Below, one piece after another: positions 23,454 through 32,633 of a stretch of 64,000 nt of DNA. The stretch covers positions 62,001 to 126,000 of the forward strand of contig JAFZWP010000001.1 of assembly GCA_017617065.1 (NCBI GenBank). The letters run 5' to 3'. Position numbers and translations under genes: made by a program. The stretch is from Bacilli bacterium (lineage in GTDB: Bacteria; Bacillota_I; Bacilli_A; ML615J-28; CAG-698). Under the pieces are notes generated by a model that saw only the letters and a program-made list of their open reading frames with translations, had not been told where the DNA came from and ran no database searches. Numbering within the stretch: the stretch's first letter is position 1; the number at the start of each line of letters is the position of its first letter.

Positions 23454-23948
23454 TTATTTATTTGTTTTAATATTATCGAAATGAGCTTTTAACGGATCAG
23501 ATGGTGGAATAACCGCTCTATTATGACCTGCATAATATACATGATAACCTTTATTAATTAATTCTTCATCTGACATCTTAGCAATTTCAGTTGCATCATA
23601 CATTACATCACCAGGTTCTGCGGGTAATTTCGGTGTTGGAACCATAGGATTATATGGTTGCTGATATGGAGGCCAAGGTTGAGGATAAATATCTGGATTT
23701 GGTTGACTCCATGGATAAGGCTTTTTTGATTCTAATGCTTTAATTCTATTATTCAATAAAGCAACTTCAGCTTCTAATCCTAATATTCTTTCTTCCAATT
23801 CTTTAATACGTAAATCTTTTGCTTTTTCAGGATCTAAAATTTCGGCTTCGTGTTTTTCGGCTTCTTCTTTGGTATTGAAAATTTTACCATCAGAACATTT
23901 ATATGTTTTAACTTCTTCAACTTCTATTTTTTTATACGTTTTAGTCAT
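23454..23948 (-). CDS. Coiled-coil protein with proline-rich linker
   Basis: 164 residues. The N-terminus (YKCSDGKIFNTKEEAEKHE) resembles a small beta-hairpin plus helix found in other phage proteins; residues about 48-75 form a coiled coil (LEERILGLEAEVALLNNRI); then a Pro/Tyr/Gln-rich linker (PQPWPPYQQPYNP). Possibly a virion or scaffold-associated protein. Ends just before the structured RNA region. Confidence 0.7.
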   Translation of the reverse strand: MTKTYKKIEVEEVKTYKCSDGKIFNTKEEAEKHEAEILDPEKAKDLRIKELEERILGLEAEVALLNNRIKALESKKPYPWSQPNPDIYPQPWPPYQQPYNPMVPTPKLPAEPGDVMYDATEIAKMSDEELINKGYHVYYAGHNRAVIPPSDPLKAHFDNIKTNK

Positions 23949-23959
23949 ATTTTACTCCT

Positions 23960-24187
23960 TTAATCATTTATAACCGTAACTATTTTTTTACCTGCTTCTA
24001 TACCATTTTGTATATCTGTCCAAGCTTGTTCCAGAGCTTCTTCGCCTTCAAATCCCCAATTCCAAGGCTGTAACCCATCATTACTATAGAATACTAAAGT
24101 TTTAGTAGATTTATCACATTTCATACCTGTTAAATTTTCAGTATTTATAAGTAATGAAAAACTAGCTGATTCTAATTTAATAAACAT
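23960..24187 (-). CDS. Hypothetical small protein
   Basis: 75 residues from ATG 24187, with GAAGGAG 7 bp upstream. The upstream in-frame start lies inside the previous gene and lacks a ribosome site. Contains a beta-rich first half and a C-terminal IEAGKKIVTVI. Function unknown. Confidence 0.65.
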   Translation of the reverse strand: MFIKLESASFSLLINTENLTGMKCDKSTKTLVFYSNDGLQPWNWGFEGEEALEQAWTDIQNGIEAGKKIVTVIND

Positions 24188-24198
24188 TTTATACTCCT

Positions 24199-24828
24199 TC
24201 AATAACCTTGCCAAATTAAATAATATTTATCCCAATCAATATTTTTATATAAATGCAACATATTAAACATATCATATTCATACTGCCACGTATCCATCAA
24301 TATTTTATGTTTTAATACATTCTCTTTATCAATTTTTAATTTTGTTAAATCATATATTTGATGGCGAAAAGATGCTATTAAATTAGGTCTATGATAACCC
24401 ATATCTTTATCTTCTAAGCATTCCTCATCTGTCATATCAAATGATCGAATTACAGCTTCATAATATTTTACTGTGTTATTTCTATAATAATCAGCAGCAA
24501 CAAGTAAAGCTTCTGGTTTAACTATACAAAATTCAGTATCTTCATCTGAATAATCTCTACAATCTTCTTTTACTTTTTGTGCAACATCATAATCAAAATA
24601 TTTACCGCATTCAATTACTTCTTCCGGTTTTAATTGTTTACGAAGAGCATAAGAATCTACTATATCATTTTCAAGATATTTAGCAACTTGTTCATCTTCT
24701 TCACCACTACCTTCCCATTCTTCTCTTACATATTCAGAAGTAAGTTTCATTTGTTCTTCATGTGATAGATTTAAGATTTTATCAGCTTCTTCTTTTTCTA
24801 TAATAGCAAAGTAATTTCTATATCCCAT
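24199..24828 (-). CDS. Hypothetical acidic protein
   Basis: 209 residues, ending in TGA that overlaps the AAGGAG of the next gene. It begins YRNYFAIIEKEEA, a start seen in phage proteins that resemble DUF1877-like folds; this is a weak resemblance. Strongly acidic and helical, with clustered aromatic residues at the C-terminus. Function unknown. Confidence 0.65.
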   Translation of the reverse strand: MGYRNYFAIIEKEEADKILNLSHEEQMKLTSEYVREEWEGSGEEDEQVAKYLENDIVDSYALRKQLKPEEVIECGKYFDYDVAQKVKEDCRDYSDEDTEFCIVKPEALLVAADYYRNNTVKYYEAVIRSFDMTDEECLEDKDMGYHRPNLIASFRHQIYDLTKLKIDKENVLKHKILMDTWQYEYDMFNMLHLYKNIDWDKYYLIWQGY

Positions 24829-24829
24829 A

Positions 24830-25198
24830 TTAATCCTCCTTATAAAGCAATTGCCATTTACTAGCTATATTTTGCATATATTTTCTGATTATATCTATTA
24901 CTACATATTTATCTTTATTAAATTGTGGATCATTTAATTCATATACAGTAGGTTTAGGAAAATACCCAATTTCTTCGTAATAATCTTTCCGTAAATTTTG
25001 TAATTTACTAATATCTTCTGCAAAAGCTTTTTGACTAGCAGTTGTATATCCTAAAAGATTAATTAAAAAATTAGAGTATTTAGCAACATCAACATAACAA
25101 CTTAACTCAATATTCCATTTATCAATAATTTCATTTTTATTAGCAAATACATTTACTTCACAAATACAACCTTCATCAGATCTTAATTGCATATACAT
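24830..25198 (-). CDS. Hypothetical protein
   Basis: 122 residues, coupled to its neighbours by near-zero spacing. It has single cysteines at GCIC near residue 11. No motif recognised. Confidence 0.65.
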   Translation of the reverse strand: MYMQLRSDEGCICEVNVFANKNEIIDKWNIELSCYVDVAKYSNFLINLLGYTTASQKAFAEDISKLQNLRKDYYEEIGYFPKPTVYELNDPQFNKDKYVVIDIIRKYMQNIASKWQLLYKED

Positions 25199-25199
25199 A

Positions 25200-25709
25200 T
25201 TAATTTCCTTTATACCAAATTACTTCATCTTCATCCATAGGTTTAAGAACTTTCTTTCTTATATTACCATCATTATCAAAATAAAAATAATCTGCAGTTT
25301 GTCCATAATCATTTTCATGCTGATAACCAAGTGAACATACTGAACTAGTAATATACGGACCAACTAATTTAAAGAAATTTTCTATTGTACTAGATAATCT
25401 CGGTAAAGTAGTAATAGATATTCCTATAGTATCTATTTCAGGAAAATCTGGATCTACAGGTCTTTCCATATCCCAAGGATCTAATTGACATCTTTGAAAG
25501 CCTACATTATGATATACATCATTCCTCCATAATGTTGCAATAGGTTCATATTCTTTACTTAATTTTTCAACTTCTTCTTGCGTAGGTTTTTGATCAGGAA
25601 AATACCTAACATAATAATCAGTAAAAGCAAGTAATAAATACTGCTTCATTCCCGAAGGCATTTCTGGTTTAATCTTAAAACTAATATGTACAAATGATGG
25701 ATCAGACAT
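25200..25709 (-). CDS. Hypothetical protein
   Basis: 169 residues, no recognised family. It contains PGxxxxLLLAF-like helices and a C-terminal acidic tail DEDEVIWY. Stop and next start overlap (TAATATG region), so it belongs to the same operon as 24830. Confidence 0.65.
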   Translation of the reverse strand: MSDPSFVHISFKIKPEMPSGMKQYLLLAFTDYYVRYFPDQKPTQEEVEKLSKEYEPIATLWRNDVYHNVGFQRCQLDPWDMERPVDPDFPEIDTIGISITTLPRLSSTIENFFKLVGPYITSSVCSLGYQHENDYGQTADYFYFDNDGNIRKKVLKPMDEDEVIWYKGN

Positions 25710-25897
25710 TATTTATCCTCCGCTAATTTTAAAAGATCTTCAAGATAGCACCATTTTTGAATATCTGTATATTCCCAAGTACCAACACCTTTATTAGGAT
25801 AATGCCAACCTAAATAAGGAAACATACTACCACCTGCATAAAATAGAATCTGTTTATCTAAAGCTGCTTGTTCAATACCTTCTGTTTTCCAAATCAT
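25709..25897 (-). CDS. Hypothetical small protein
   Basis: 62 residues, rich in Trp and Gly (GGSMFPYLGWHYPN). It overlaps both neighbours by one to four bases. Function unknown. Confidence 0.6.
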   Translation of the reverse strand: MIWKTEGIEQAALDKQILFYAGGSMFPYLGWHYPNKGVGTWEYTDIQKWCYLEDLLKLAEDK

Positions 25898-26118
25898 TTT
25901 TCTTCCTTTTCTAATAAATATTTCATATCTGAATTCTTTATACCGTATTTTACAAGTTCATTTATAGTTGTCCAACAAACACAATCTTCTGGTATTGTAT
26001 CTTTATCTTTCATTTTTCTAAAAATCATATGATTTCTAGTATCTATATATAATATACTACACCATCTATGTAAATCTTTCCAATCTTCAGGTTTATACCA
26101 AACAAATTTCTTTGCCAT
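25894..26118 (-). CDS. Hypothetical small protein
   Basis: 74 residues with WYKPEDWKDLHRWC at the start and a charged C-terminus. Ends in TGA overlapping the next ATG (ATGA). Function unknown. Confidence 0.6.
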   Translation of the reverse strand: MAKKFVWYKPEDWKDLHRWCSILYIDTRNHMIFRKMKDKDTIPEDCVCWTTINELVKYGIKNSDMKYLLEKEEK

Positions 26119-26678
26119 TAATCATTACTCCTTGTTTTACGCCACAATCTAGGTTCTTTAAATCCACCATAACCACTCCACCATAAGCCTTTTTCATATT
26201 TCTGTGCGTCTTCCATTGCTTCTTTAAATGGTTTACATTCTTTTCCACCATTATACCACCAAGCATAACCTTCTGTAACCATTCTATAATTCAATGTTCC
26301 AGTATAATCCCATTCTATATTCCAATAATATTCTTGACACATACCAAGAATTCTACCATATACATCTCTTTTAGTATATTCACAGATAATTTCTTTATTT
26401 CTAACTGTTTCTAACAATACTTTCTTAGCATAAAATCCACAATCTGTTTCATTATCTAAACAATATTGAATCTTACCTTTATAATAACTTTCTGGAGTAT
26501 CAATACATTGTAAACGAATTTTTTCGCCTTGTATTTCTATAGTATCACCATCAATTACGCGAGCTTTACCTTTAATAGTTTCTGCATAAACATTTGGACA
26601 CCATATTAAAGTTAAAGCATAAATACAGAGAAGAATAATAAAAATTGTTTGACAAATCTGTGCAATTCTATGAAACAT
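26118..26678 (-). CDS. Secreted thermonuclease-like nuclease (SNase)
   Basis: 186 residues. The N-terminal 32 residues are a signal or anchor (FIILLCIYALTLIW) ending near NVYAE. The SNase domain follows: RVIDGDTIEI, LQCIDTPE, and KRDVYGRILG, supplying the Asp, Arg and Glu active-site residues. It would cut DNA or RNA outside the cytoplasm, either scavenging host nucleotides or excluding incoming phage DNA in the periplasm. Confidence 0.88.
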   Translation of the reverse strand: MFHRIAQICQTIFIILLCIYALTLIWCPNVYAETIKGKARVIDGDTIEIQGEKIRLQCIDTPESYYKGKIQYCLDNETDCGFYAKKVLLETVRNKEIICEYTKRDVYGRILGMCQEYYWNIEWDYTGTLNYRMVTEGYAWWYNGGKECKPFKEAMEDAQKYEKGLWWSGYGGFKEPRLWRKTRSND

Positions 26679-26894
26679 TTATCTACTCCTTTTTATCTGT
26701 TCAATTTCATTTTGAAAAGCTTTTCGGTCATGATAGGTTTTTATTAATCCGTTAATATCAGACATACCTGTAACAAACAAAACAACATCATTAACTGTAA
26801 TCATAACAATATCATTTGCTTGTACAGCTTTTCTTTTTGCTATTATCAATGCTTCTCTAATCGAGTTCATTGCCGGTGGATCATACTCTATCAT
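26679..26894 (-). CDS. Hypothetical small protein
   Basis: 71 residues; AAGGAGG lies 8 bp before the ATG. A beta-strand pair (IVMITVNDVVLFV) is followed by a basic helix ending KRSR. Function unknown. Confidence 0.6.
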   Translation of the reverse strand: MIEYDPPAMNSIREALIIAKRKAVQANDIVMITVNDVVLFVTGMSDINGLIKTYHDRKAFQNEIEQIKRSR

Positions 26895-26930
26895 GACTTC
26901 AAACCTCCTTGGATATATGCATTATAAGTA

Positions 26931-29132
26931 TTAAGCCATACTTTGTAAAGCCAAATTTCTAATATCGATAATAGATAATGTATCTAAATCTTTACCTGAA
27001 TTTTTTAACTCTGTCATAAATCTAAACATAGTATTCATTAATTCAGTTTGTTCAGAATTAACATTTTTAGCAGCAAAGTATTTATCTGTACTACCTTTCA
27101 TTATATATTCTTTCATTCTACGCATATCTTTCCAGAATTTATAGAAAGGAGTTTTATATTTAATCATAAAATTATTCTGATCTACAAATACAAATCCTTC
27201 TATTTCTTCATGAAAATCTTTATCAAATGCTTCAACAAAAGATTTCAATTCATCAAAGGTATTAAACACTTTACACATTTCTTTTGGTTTACATCCAATT
27301 TCTTTAGCCAATTGCCATACTTCATCATATGATTTGAATATATCATTAAAGTCATTTTGTACTATATCTAATAATACAACTTTTTCTTTTGTATATTCAA
27401 TAATATGCGGATCATTAATTGGATCTACACATTCAAATACAGCAGAACAATTATTAGTTTTTAAGTATTCTTTTAATTTATCACAATCTACAGTCTTTTT
27501 TAATATACGCTCAAAGTTTTCTTTATATTCACCTTGATTAGTAGATTTAGATGCAATAAATAATTTATCATTCCATACAGATACAATACCCAAAAAGCCA
27601 TTTTCTTTTAAATATGCTGTTACTGGAAAAACTAATTTATTTTGTAAATTTCTCCATTGAGTAGAAGGATGTTGTTCTGCCTCAAAGAATTTTGGATAAC
27701 TACGTGCTACTACATTATTTGTTTTACTATCAACAAATAAACCCCTAGCAGTAGTAGTTAATTTATTCCATTTTTGACTATAAAAAGCTTCTCTACTAAA
27801 ATTATAAGATACTATCCCATCTTCTAATTCTTTTTTATGAATTAAAGTACTATGATCTAATTCACTTACAATAGATTTATTATGAGTATTTTCATGTAAA
27901 TCTCTCGCATTAAAGATTGTATTTTTAATTTCAATAGGTTTAATGTGCATTTCCGTATCATAAGATAATTCTACAATACGTAAATTACCACCATATTCTA
28001 TATCATTTTCTAAGTTAATATTACAACCATCTATAGAAATAGTTGGATTACCTTTTACATTACGATGACCATGCACATTATAATAATGATGACCTATGCT
28101 TTGAACAGCCCAAGCTTCATTCATTTTAGCAAAAGCTGCTTCAACTTGATCTAAATCTTCATAATTGCCTACACCTTTAATACATTGCATAGCAGGTGTT
28201 TTATAAGACAAATGACTGCTTAAACCACCATGTGTTATATTAAAGAAATAATGATCAAAATCTTTACCAAATATAACTTTAACCGCTACTTTTAATTTTC
28301 TAGTAAATTTACTCAATTGATCTTTTAATTCACCAAATTGTATTAAAGAATCACGAAAAGCTTCTGTCATTTTAGCATTATTACCATCTCTGACAAAATT
28401 CTTAGCCCATATTTCATGATTACCTTGTAAAAATATAAAGTTTTCTTTTTCACAATTATCTAAACAAAATTGCAATACTTCTTTACCTTGTATTCCACGA
28501 TCAAAGTAATCACCAACAAAGATATATAAGTTTTTATCAGAGATAGGATTAGCATCAAAGTATTCTTTTACAGGTTGATAACAATTATGTATATCACCAA
28601 ATACAATTACTTTATCCCATTCGTTACCATTTATTTTATATATAAAATCATCCAAATTTGGTAATTTATCATAATCGTATATTTCATACTTTCCCTGTAA
28701 AGGTACTTTGATTTGATTATACATACGGTCTAATACTTCTTCTGGTACTCTTTTATAAGATTCACGTCTTAAGTTTCTTTCTTTACATATATCTAAATCT
28801 ATAGAAGAAAAATCAACAATAACCATACGATAGTTATATTCTTTACATAACTTTTTATAATCTTTTAAATAAGATTCTTTAGTATGCGTAGCATCTACAA
28901 TAGTAAAATCACCATTCTTCATACGATCTTCTATTCTTTCTCTAAAGAAAGCCCAGACTTGTTTATCGTATCTGGAAGAAATAGCATATTTACCATTAAT
29001 ATTTTGTTCTGGCGCAGCAAACATCAAACGAATATTATCTGTACTTAAAGCATATTGTTCTAAATCTTGGTCTTTTAACCAAGTAGATTTACCACAACCA
29101 GGAATACCACGCAATACTAATAATATTTTCAT
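26931..29132 (-). CDS. Trifunctional RNA-repair enzyme: polynucleotide kinase, metallophosphatase, RNA ligase
   Basis: 733 residues, three enzymes in one chain. Residues 1-165: P-loop kinase (GIPGCGKST, 9-17) of the 5'-OH polynucleotide kinase type. Residues about 172-400: calcineurin-like phosphatase (GDIHN 179-183, GDYFDRG 207-213, GNHE 237-240). Residues about 440-733: T4 Rnl1-like RNA ligase (TARGLFVD, nucleotidyl Lys509 in LKENG, EGFVF near 645, IKYK near 657). The order matches bacterial Pnkp, but the ligase part looks like phage Rnl1. It would heal and seal RNA broken by host anticodon nucleases. The promoter is at 29156-29186. Confidence 0.9.
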   Translation of the reverse strand: MKILLVLRGIPGCGKSTWLKDQDLEQYALSTDNIRLMFAAPEQNINGKYAISSRYDKQVWAFFRERIEDRMKNGDFTIVDATHTKESYLKDYKKLCKEYNYRMVIVDFSSIDLDICKERNLRRESYKRVPEEVLDRMYNQIKVPLQGKYEIYDYDKLPNLDDFIYKINGNEWDKVIVFGDIHNCYQPVKEYFDANPISDKNLYIFVGDYFDRGIQGKEVLQFCLDNCEKENFIFLQGNHEIWAKNFVRDGNNAKMTEAFRDSLIQFGELKDQLSKFTRKLKVAVKVIFGKDFDHYFFNITHGGLSSHLSYKTPAMQCIKGVGNYEDLDQVEAAFAKMNEAWAVQSIGHHYYNVHGHRNVKGNPTISIDGCNINLENDIEYGGNLRIVELSYDTEMHIKPIEIKNTIFNARDLHENTHNKSIVSELDHSTLIHKKELEDGIVSYNFSREAFYSQKWNKLTTTARGLFVDSKTNNVVARSYPKFFEAEQHPSTQWRNLQNKLVFPVTAYLKENGFLGIVSVWNDKLFIASKSTNQGEYKENFERILKKTVDCDKLKEYLKTNNCSAVFECVDPINDPHIIEYTKEKVVLLDIVQNDFNDIFKSYDEVWQLAKEIGCKPKEMCKVFNTFDELKSFVEAFDKDFHEEIEGFVFVDQNNFMIKYKTPFYKFWKDMRRMKEYIMKGSTDKYFAAKNVNSEQTELMNTMFRFMTELKNSGKDLDTLSIIDIRNLALQSMA

Positions 29133-29155
29133 TTCTAATCCTTTATAATTACATA

Positions 29156-29186
29156 TATATTATAATTAATTAGAATTCAAAAGTAA
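29156..29186 (-). promoter_or_regulatory. Host-like promoter for the RNA-repair gene
   Basis: Minus strand: -35 TTTACT directly after the CCCGGC arm of the upstream terminator, 17-bp spacer, -10 TATAAT near 29159-29164. Terminator tail and -35 share the same bases. Confidence 0.75.
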
Positions 29187-29206
29187 AGCCGGGATTTTAA
29201 CCCGGC
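29181..29206 (-). terminator. Terminator after the SPFH gene, fused to the next promoter
   Basis: Stem GCCGGG/CCCGGC (29201-29206 with 29188-29193), loop of 7, then TTTACTTTT. Confidence 0.75.
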
Positions 29207-29227
29207 TCTAACTTTTATGTTCTGTTT

Positions 29228-30082
29228 TTATTTATTTAGATTCATTAAAATCGGCATAGAATCACCTGTCATAATTTGAGGTAATTTACCATCCCATTTT
29301 TGAACAAATTCATAATTAACAAGTTTTGGATTATTAGCTAAAGCATTTGCACGAATACGCATGGACTCAGCTTCCGCTTTTGCACTCGTAACTTGTTGTT
29401 TAGCTTTTTGCTCAACTTGTTTAGTACGATTAGCTTCTTCAAGAGCTGCTTGTTCTGCTACTACTTTCTTTTCAATAGCGCTTTCAAATTGATCTGAATA
29501 ATCAATGTTAATCATTTGAAAATTAGTAATAGATACCGGATAATTATGTTCAATCATACGAGCTTGTAAAGACGTTAAAATATTACTAGCTACTTTATCA
29601 CGGTTGGCAACCATTTGATCCGCATTCCAAGTACCTACTTCAGCTTTTACTGCTTGTTCCAAATTAGGATATAAAATACGTTCCTGCCATTGATTACCAT
29701 AGGTTTTATATGTTTCTACTATATCATTACTAATTAAATTATAAGAATAAGATACCGTAATTCTAGCTGTCTGAATATCTTTAGTATAAGTTTCGGTTTT
29801 ATAATCATCACGGATTGTTTTTACATCAAACCGTTTTACATCTTGAATTATAGGCCATTTTACGTGTAAACCAGCTTCATAGATGTTATTAGACGCTTTA
29901 CCAAATGTAGTTAAAATAGCTCTTTCACCTTCTGCTACAGTAAACCAAGAACCAAAAATGAAAATAAGTCCTATAATCCATAAAACAGCTGTACATATTA
30001 CAGATAAGAAAACATCGAACATGTCATCATTTTCCATAATATATCCATTATTTGGTTTAAAATAAAATTTATTAAACTTCAT
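29228..30082 (-). CDS. SPFH/Band-7 (prohibitin-like) membrane protein
   Basis: 284 residues. A transmembrane helix (about residues 24-48, VFLSVICTAVLWIIGLIF) leads into an SPFH domain (VAEGERAILTTFGKA, GLHVKWPIIQDVKRFD), then a long coiled coil with repeated Ala/Glu/Lys (EQAALEEANRTKQVEQKAKQ). The family forms membrane-bound rings that control proteases or scaffolds. Phage-encoded SPFH proteins are found in several large phages and may guard the membrane or block host defence. The next gene upstream is a two-helix membrane protein. Confidence 0.9.
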   Translation of the reverse strand: MKFNKFYFKPNNGYIMENDDMFDVFLSVICTAVLWIIGLIFIFGSWFTVAEGERAILTTFGKASNNIYEAGLHVKWPIIQDVKRFDVKTIRDDYKTETYTKDIQTARITVSYSYNLISNDIVETYKTYGNQWQERILYPNLEQAVKAEVGTWNADQMVANRDKVASNILTSLQARMIEHNYPVSITNFQMINIDYSDQFESAIEKKVVAEQAALEEANRTKQVEQKAKQQVTSAKAEAESMRIRANALANNPKLVNYEFVQKWDGKLPQIMTGDSMPILMNLNK

Positions 30083-30094
30083 CTTATACTCCTT

Positions 30095-30286
30095 TTATTT
30101 TTTGTTTTTCTTTTTAGGTTTTATAAATCGAATTAATTCAACCAAGTAAATCAATCCTGCAATCGGTAAAGCTATAACTACTATTGGCCATATCCATAAC
30201 ATAAGCCAACAAATGAAAAACCCACCAACCAACAAAGCAATAATACCTAATATAGTTAAGCCTAAAATTCTAAAAAATTCGAACAT
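30095..30286 (-). CDS. Small two-helix membrane protein
   Basis: 63 residues, almost wholly hydrophobic with two transmembrane segments and a basic tail (KPKKKNKK). The 12-bp gap to the SPFH gene suggests joint action at the membrane. Confidence 0.7.
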   Translation of the reverse strand: MFEFFRILGLTILGIIALLVGGFFICWLMLWIWPIVVIALPIAGLIYLVELIRFIKPKKKNKK

Positions 30287-30287
30287 A

Positions 30288-30635
30288 TTATCTTCCTTTG
30301 TTAGTAGGATAAATTAAAATTGTATTAGATTTGTTAACTTTTTTATTTCTATGCTTTTTATCTAATTCAGCTATAGCAATATAATTTTTCAAGTACATTT
30401 CTAATTTTTTAACTTTATCTAGATCTAAGCATACTTGATCTGTATAAGGTTTACCATGTTTCAATGTATACCAAATATGTCTAAATCTATGCCAAAACGA
30501 AGGTTTAGCATAAGCATATGCAAATACTGACATATATAAACCTTCATCCAAATAATCTGGATCTTGTGGTTCCAAAACAATATATTCTGATCCACAATCA
30601 CATTGTACAAATTCTTTAAAGTCTTTCTTTTTCAT
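30288..30635 (-). CDS. Hypothetical protein
   Basis: 115 residues, coupled to the membrane protein gene. An N-terminal CDCGSEYI pair of cysteines suggests a small metal site; the C-terminus is basic. Transcribed from the promoter at 30661-30689. Confidence 0.65.
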   Translation of the reverse strand: MKKKDFKEFVQCDCGSEYIVLEPQDPDYLDEGLYMSVFAYAYAKPSFWHRFRHIWYTLKHGKPYTDQVCLDLDKVKKLEMYLKNYIAIAELDKKHRNKKVNKSNTILIYPTNKGR

Positions 30636-30660
30636 ATATTACTCCTTTAAGGTTGTTTAT

Positions 30661-30689
30661 ATTATAATATATAATATTAGAATTGTAAA
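30661..30689 (-). promoter_or_regulatory. Host-like promoter of the SPFH operon
   Basis: Minus strand: TTTACA (30689-30684), 17-bp spacer, TATAAT (30666-30661). The -35 directly follows the T-tract of the terminator after 30732 (stem AAACTGG/CCAGTTT). Confidence 0.8.
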
Positions 30690-30731
30690 ACCAAAAAATA
30701 AAACTGGAGCTAAATGTCCAGTTTCATTTCT

Positions 30732-31532
30732 TTATAATCCTTGGAAGTACAAATCATGCATTCGCCGTAATAATTCTGGTGTAACTTTTAACCCACGTAT
30801 TTTATCTGGATTTATACAAAGAACAGAATCTATTGCGCCTCTTGTCAATGCAGTAGGAACAAAATCAGCTGTCCAATTCCATTCAAAATCTTCACCAGCT
30901 TTTTCTTTTTCTTCAGCATCTTCAAAAGATAACCAATAACTAAAGTTTAATTTATCGTAATCACAATAGTCACCAATATATTCTTTCTTTTCTTTAGTGG
31001 TTAGATTTGTATTATGCTTTAAATCTAATATATCATAATAATTACCAAAGCTCAATTCAGATAAATCACTCAAAAATTCATTTGAATTAACATATTGTTT
31101 ATCGGATAGTTTATTATTTATCTTTTCACACAATCTATCTCTATCAAACAAATATTCGCGTTCTTTATTTAAACATTCAAATAAAGCTTTAGCTGTTTTA
31201 TTATAATTTAAAAGAAAAGTTTTATCTTCTACTAACTCATCAGTATAATTTGGTTGATGTGCTTTGTTGCGTGTAAATACTTTTGATTGATATGGTTGAA
31301 TCATACATACAGCTACACCATTTCTATATAAGTATTTTTCACCATCTAAATACCAAGTATTATCCCAACGATAATCTTTAGCTTTAGCCCATTTTTTAAT
31401 TTCATATAATTCTTTTTCATAAGTATATAAACAACCAAAATGTCGTTTCCTTAACATTTTATTTACTCTCCAAAAATCCAAAGTAAATATTTGAGGTAAA
31501 GCTCTCCAAAACGAACGAATATATAATTGCAT
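30732..31532 (-). CDS. Hypothetical protein
   Basis: 266 residues, rich in aromatic and charged residues, with no recognised motif. A GTTCTATTTAAAAC motif lies just upstream (about 31565-31575), so it may be read from the phage-type promoter. It neighbours another unknown of similar composition at 31581. Confidence 0.65.
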   Translation of the reverse strand: MQLYIRSFWRALPQIFTLDFWRVNKMLRKRHFGCLYTYEKELYEIKKWAKAKDYRWDNTWYLDGEKYLYRNGVAVCMIQPYQSKVFTRNKAHQPNYTDELVEDKTFLLNYNKTAKALFECLNKEREYLFDRDRLCEKINNKLSDKQYVNSNEFLSDLSELSFGNYYDILDLKHNTNLTTKEKKEYIGDYCDYDKLNFSYWLSFEDAEEKEKAGEDFEWNWTADFVPTALTRGAIDSVLCINPDKIRGLKVTPELLRRMHDLYFQGL

Positions 31533-31580
31533 TTGTTTCTCCTTTGGTTTATATACTATTTGTTTTAAATAGAACTGAAA

Positions 31581-32573
31581 TTATATTCTATACCAATCAA
31601 AAGCCATATTTAAATAATACTCTTTCAATTTATTTATTTTTTCTTTTGCTTCTTTAACTGAACTCTCTTTATAATTTTTACAATCTTTTTTTATTAAATT
31701 TATATATTTTTTAGCTTGTTTTTCTTTACCTTGTTTCATTAATGAAGCATAATGCGCATCTACCATAGGATCTTTCACCCTAGCTTTATTGAACAAATAC
31801 CAATCACAAGTAGAAGCTATATCTGTTAATTCAGCATGTGCATTAAAATCATTTCTACAAGCTAATAAATGCATTACATAACACCAAAGCTTTTCAATAT
31901 TATCTTTAGTATTATTATAAATCATACGTAAATTTGTATCATCTATTTCATCCCAAGGCAATTTACCTGTATCCAAAACCATTAACATATGTTCTGGATA
32001 TTCTACCAAGTATGGTATTGCAGCTTCTGGATAATTTTGATATTCAGATTTATAAATCTTAGGATTCTTTTTAATAACTTGTTTTAATACTTTTTCTGCT
32101 TTCTTTTTAGAAAATACCCAACCTTTGTAAAGTACTTTAACTTTAGTTTTAGTTTGTTCTGCTTTTGTTTTAGCAGATTCATCACCAACTAAACCGGCTA
32201 CTGTAAAATCCATAAATAAATTACAAGCTTTACCTTTATAGATATATTGTTTTTCTTCAAATTTAATATAACCAAAATGACAAGTTGCAAAATAATATTT
32301 AGTATTTGCATCACGTGTTCTGCATTCAAAATTATCCAATAATTTGCTATCAGATACGCGTTCAATCAATTCAGAACCTAACCATCTGCAAGCTTTTTGA
32401 AAAGGTAATCTCTTATAAAGTTTCATCCATTTTTCACGAATTGTATTTTCTAATGAAGGCCAATTATACATATTGTCCTTAAATTCTTTTATAAAACGAA
32501 TAGGATGTCTAAATGCAAAAAGAGATGCATACCACATATTATTGCTATATCTATAATCATAAGTATTAATCAT
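31581..32573 (-). CDS. Hypothetical protein
   Basis: 330 residues. The N-terminus (FAFRHPIRFIKEF) resembles that of the 30732 product (FWRALPQIFTLDFW) in composition only. A long lysine-rich C-terminus. Its own promoter lies at 32599-32627. Function unknown. Confidence 0.65.
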   Translation of the reverse strand: MINTYDYRYSNNMWYASLFAFRHPIRFIKEFKDNMYNWPSLENTIREKWMKLYKRLPFQKACRWLGSELIERVSDSKLLDNFECRTRDANTKYYFATCHFGYIKFEEKQYIYKGKACNLFMDFTVAGLVGDESAKTKAEQTKTKVKVLYKGWVFSKKKAEKVLKQVIKKNPKIYKSEYQNYPEAAIPYLVEYPEHMLMVLDTGKLPWDEIDDTNLRMIYNNTKDNIEKLWCYVMHLLACRNDFNAHAELTDIASTCDWYLFNKARVKDPMVDAHYASLMKQGKEKQAKKYINLIKKDCKNYKESSVKEAKEKINKLKEYYLNMAFDWYRI

Positions 32574-32598
32574 ATATAACTCCTTTTATTATATTCTT

Positions 32599-32627
32599 AT
32601 TATAATATACTAAATTTTTAATGTAAA
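32599..32627 (-). promoter_or_regulatory. Host-like promoter for the 32573 gene
   Basis: Minus strand: TTTACA (32627-32622), 17-bp spacer, TATAAT (32604-32599), preceded by TGGC. Confidence 0.8.
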
Positions 32628-32633
32628 GCCAAA

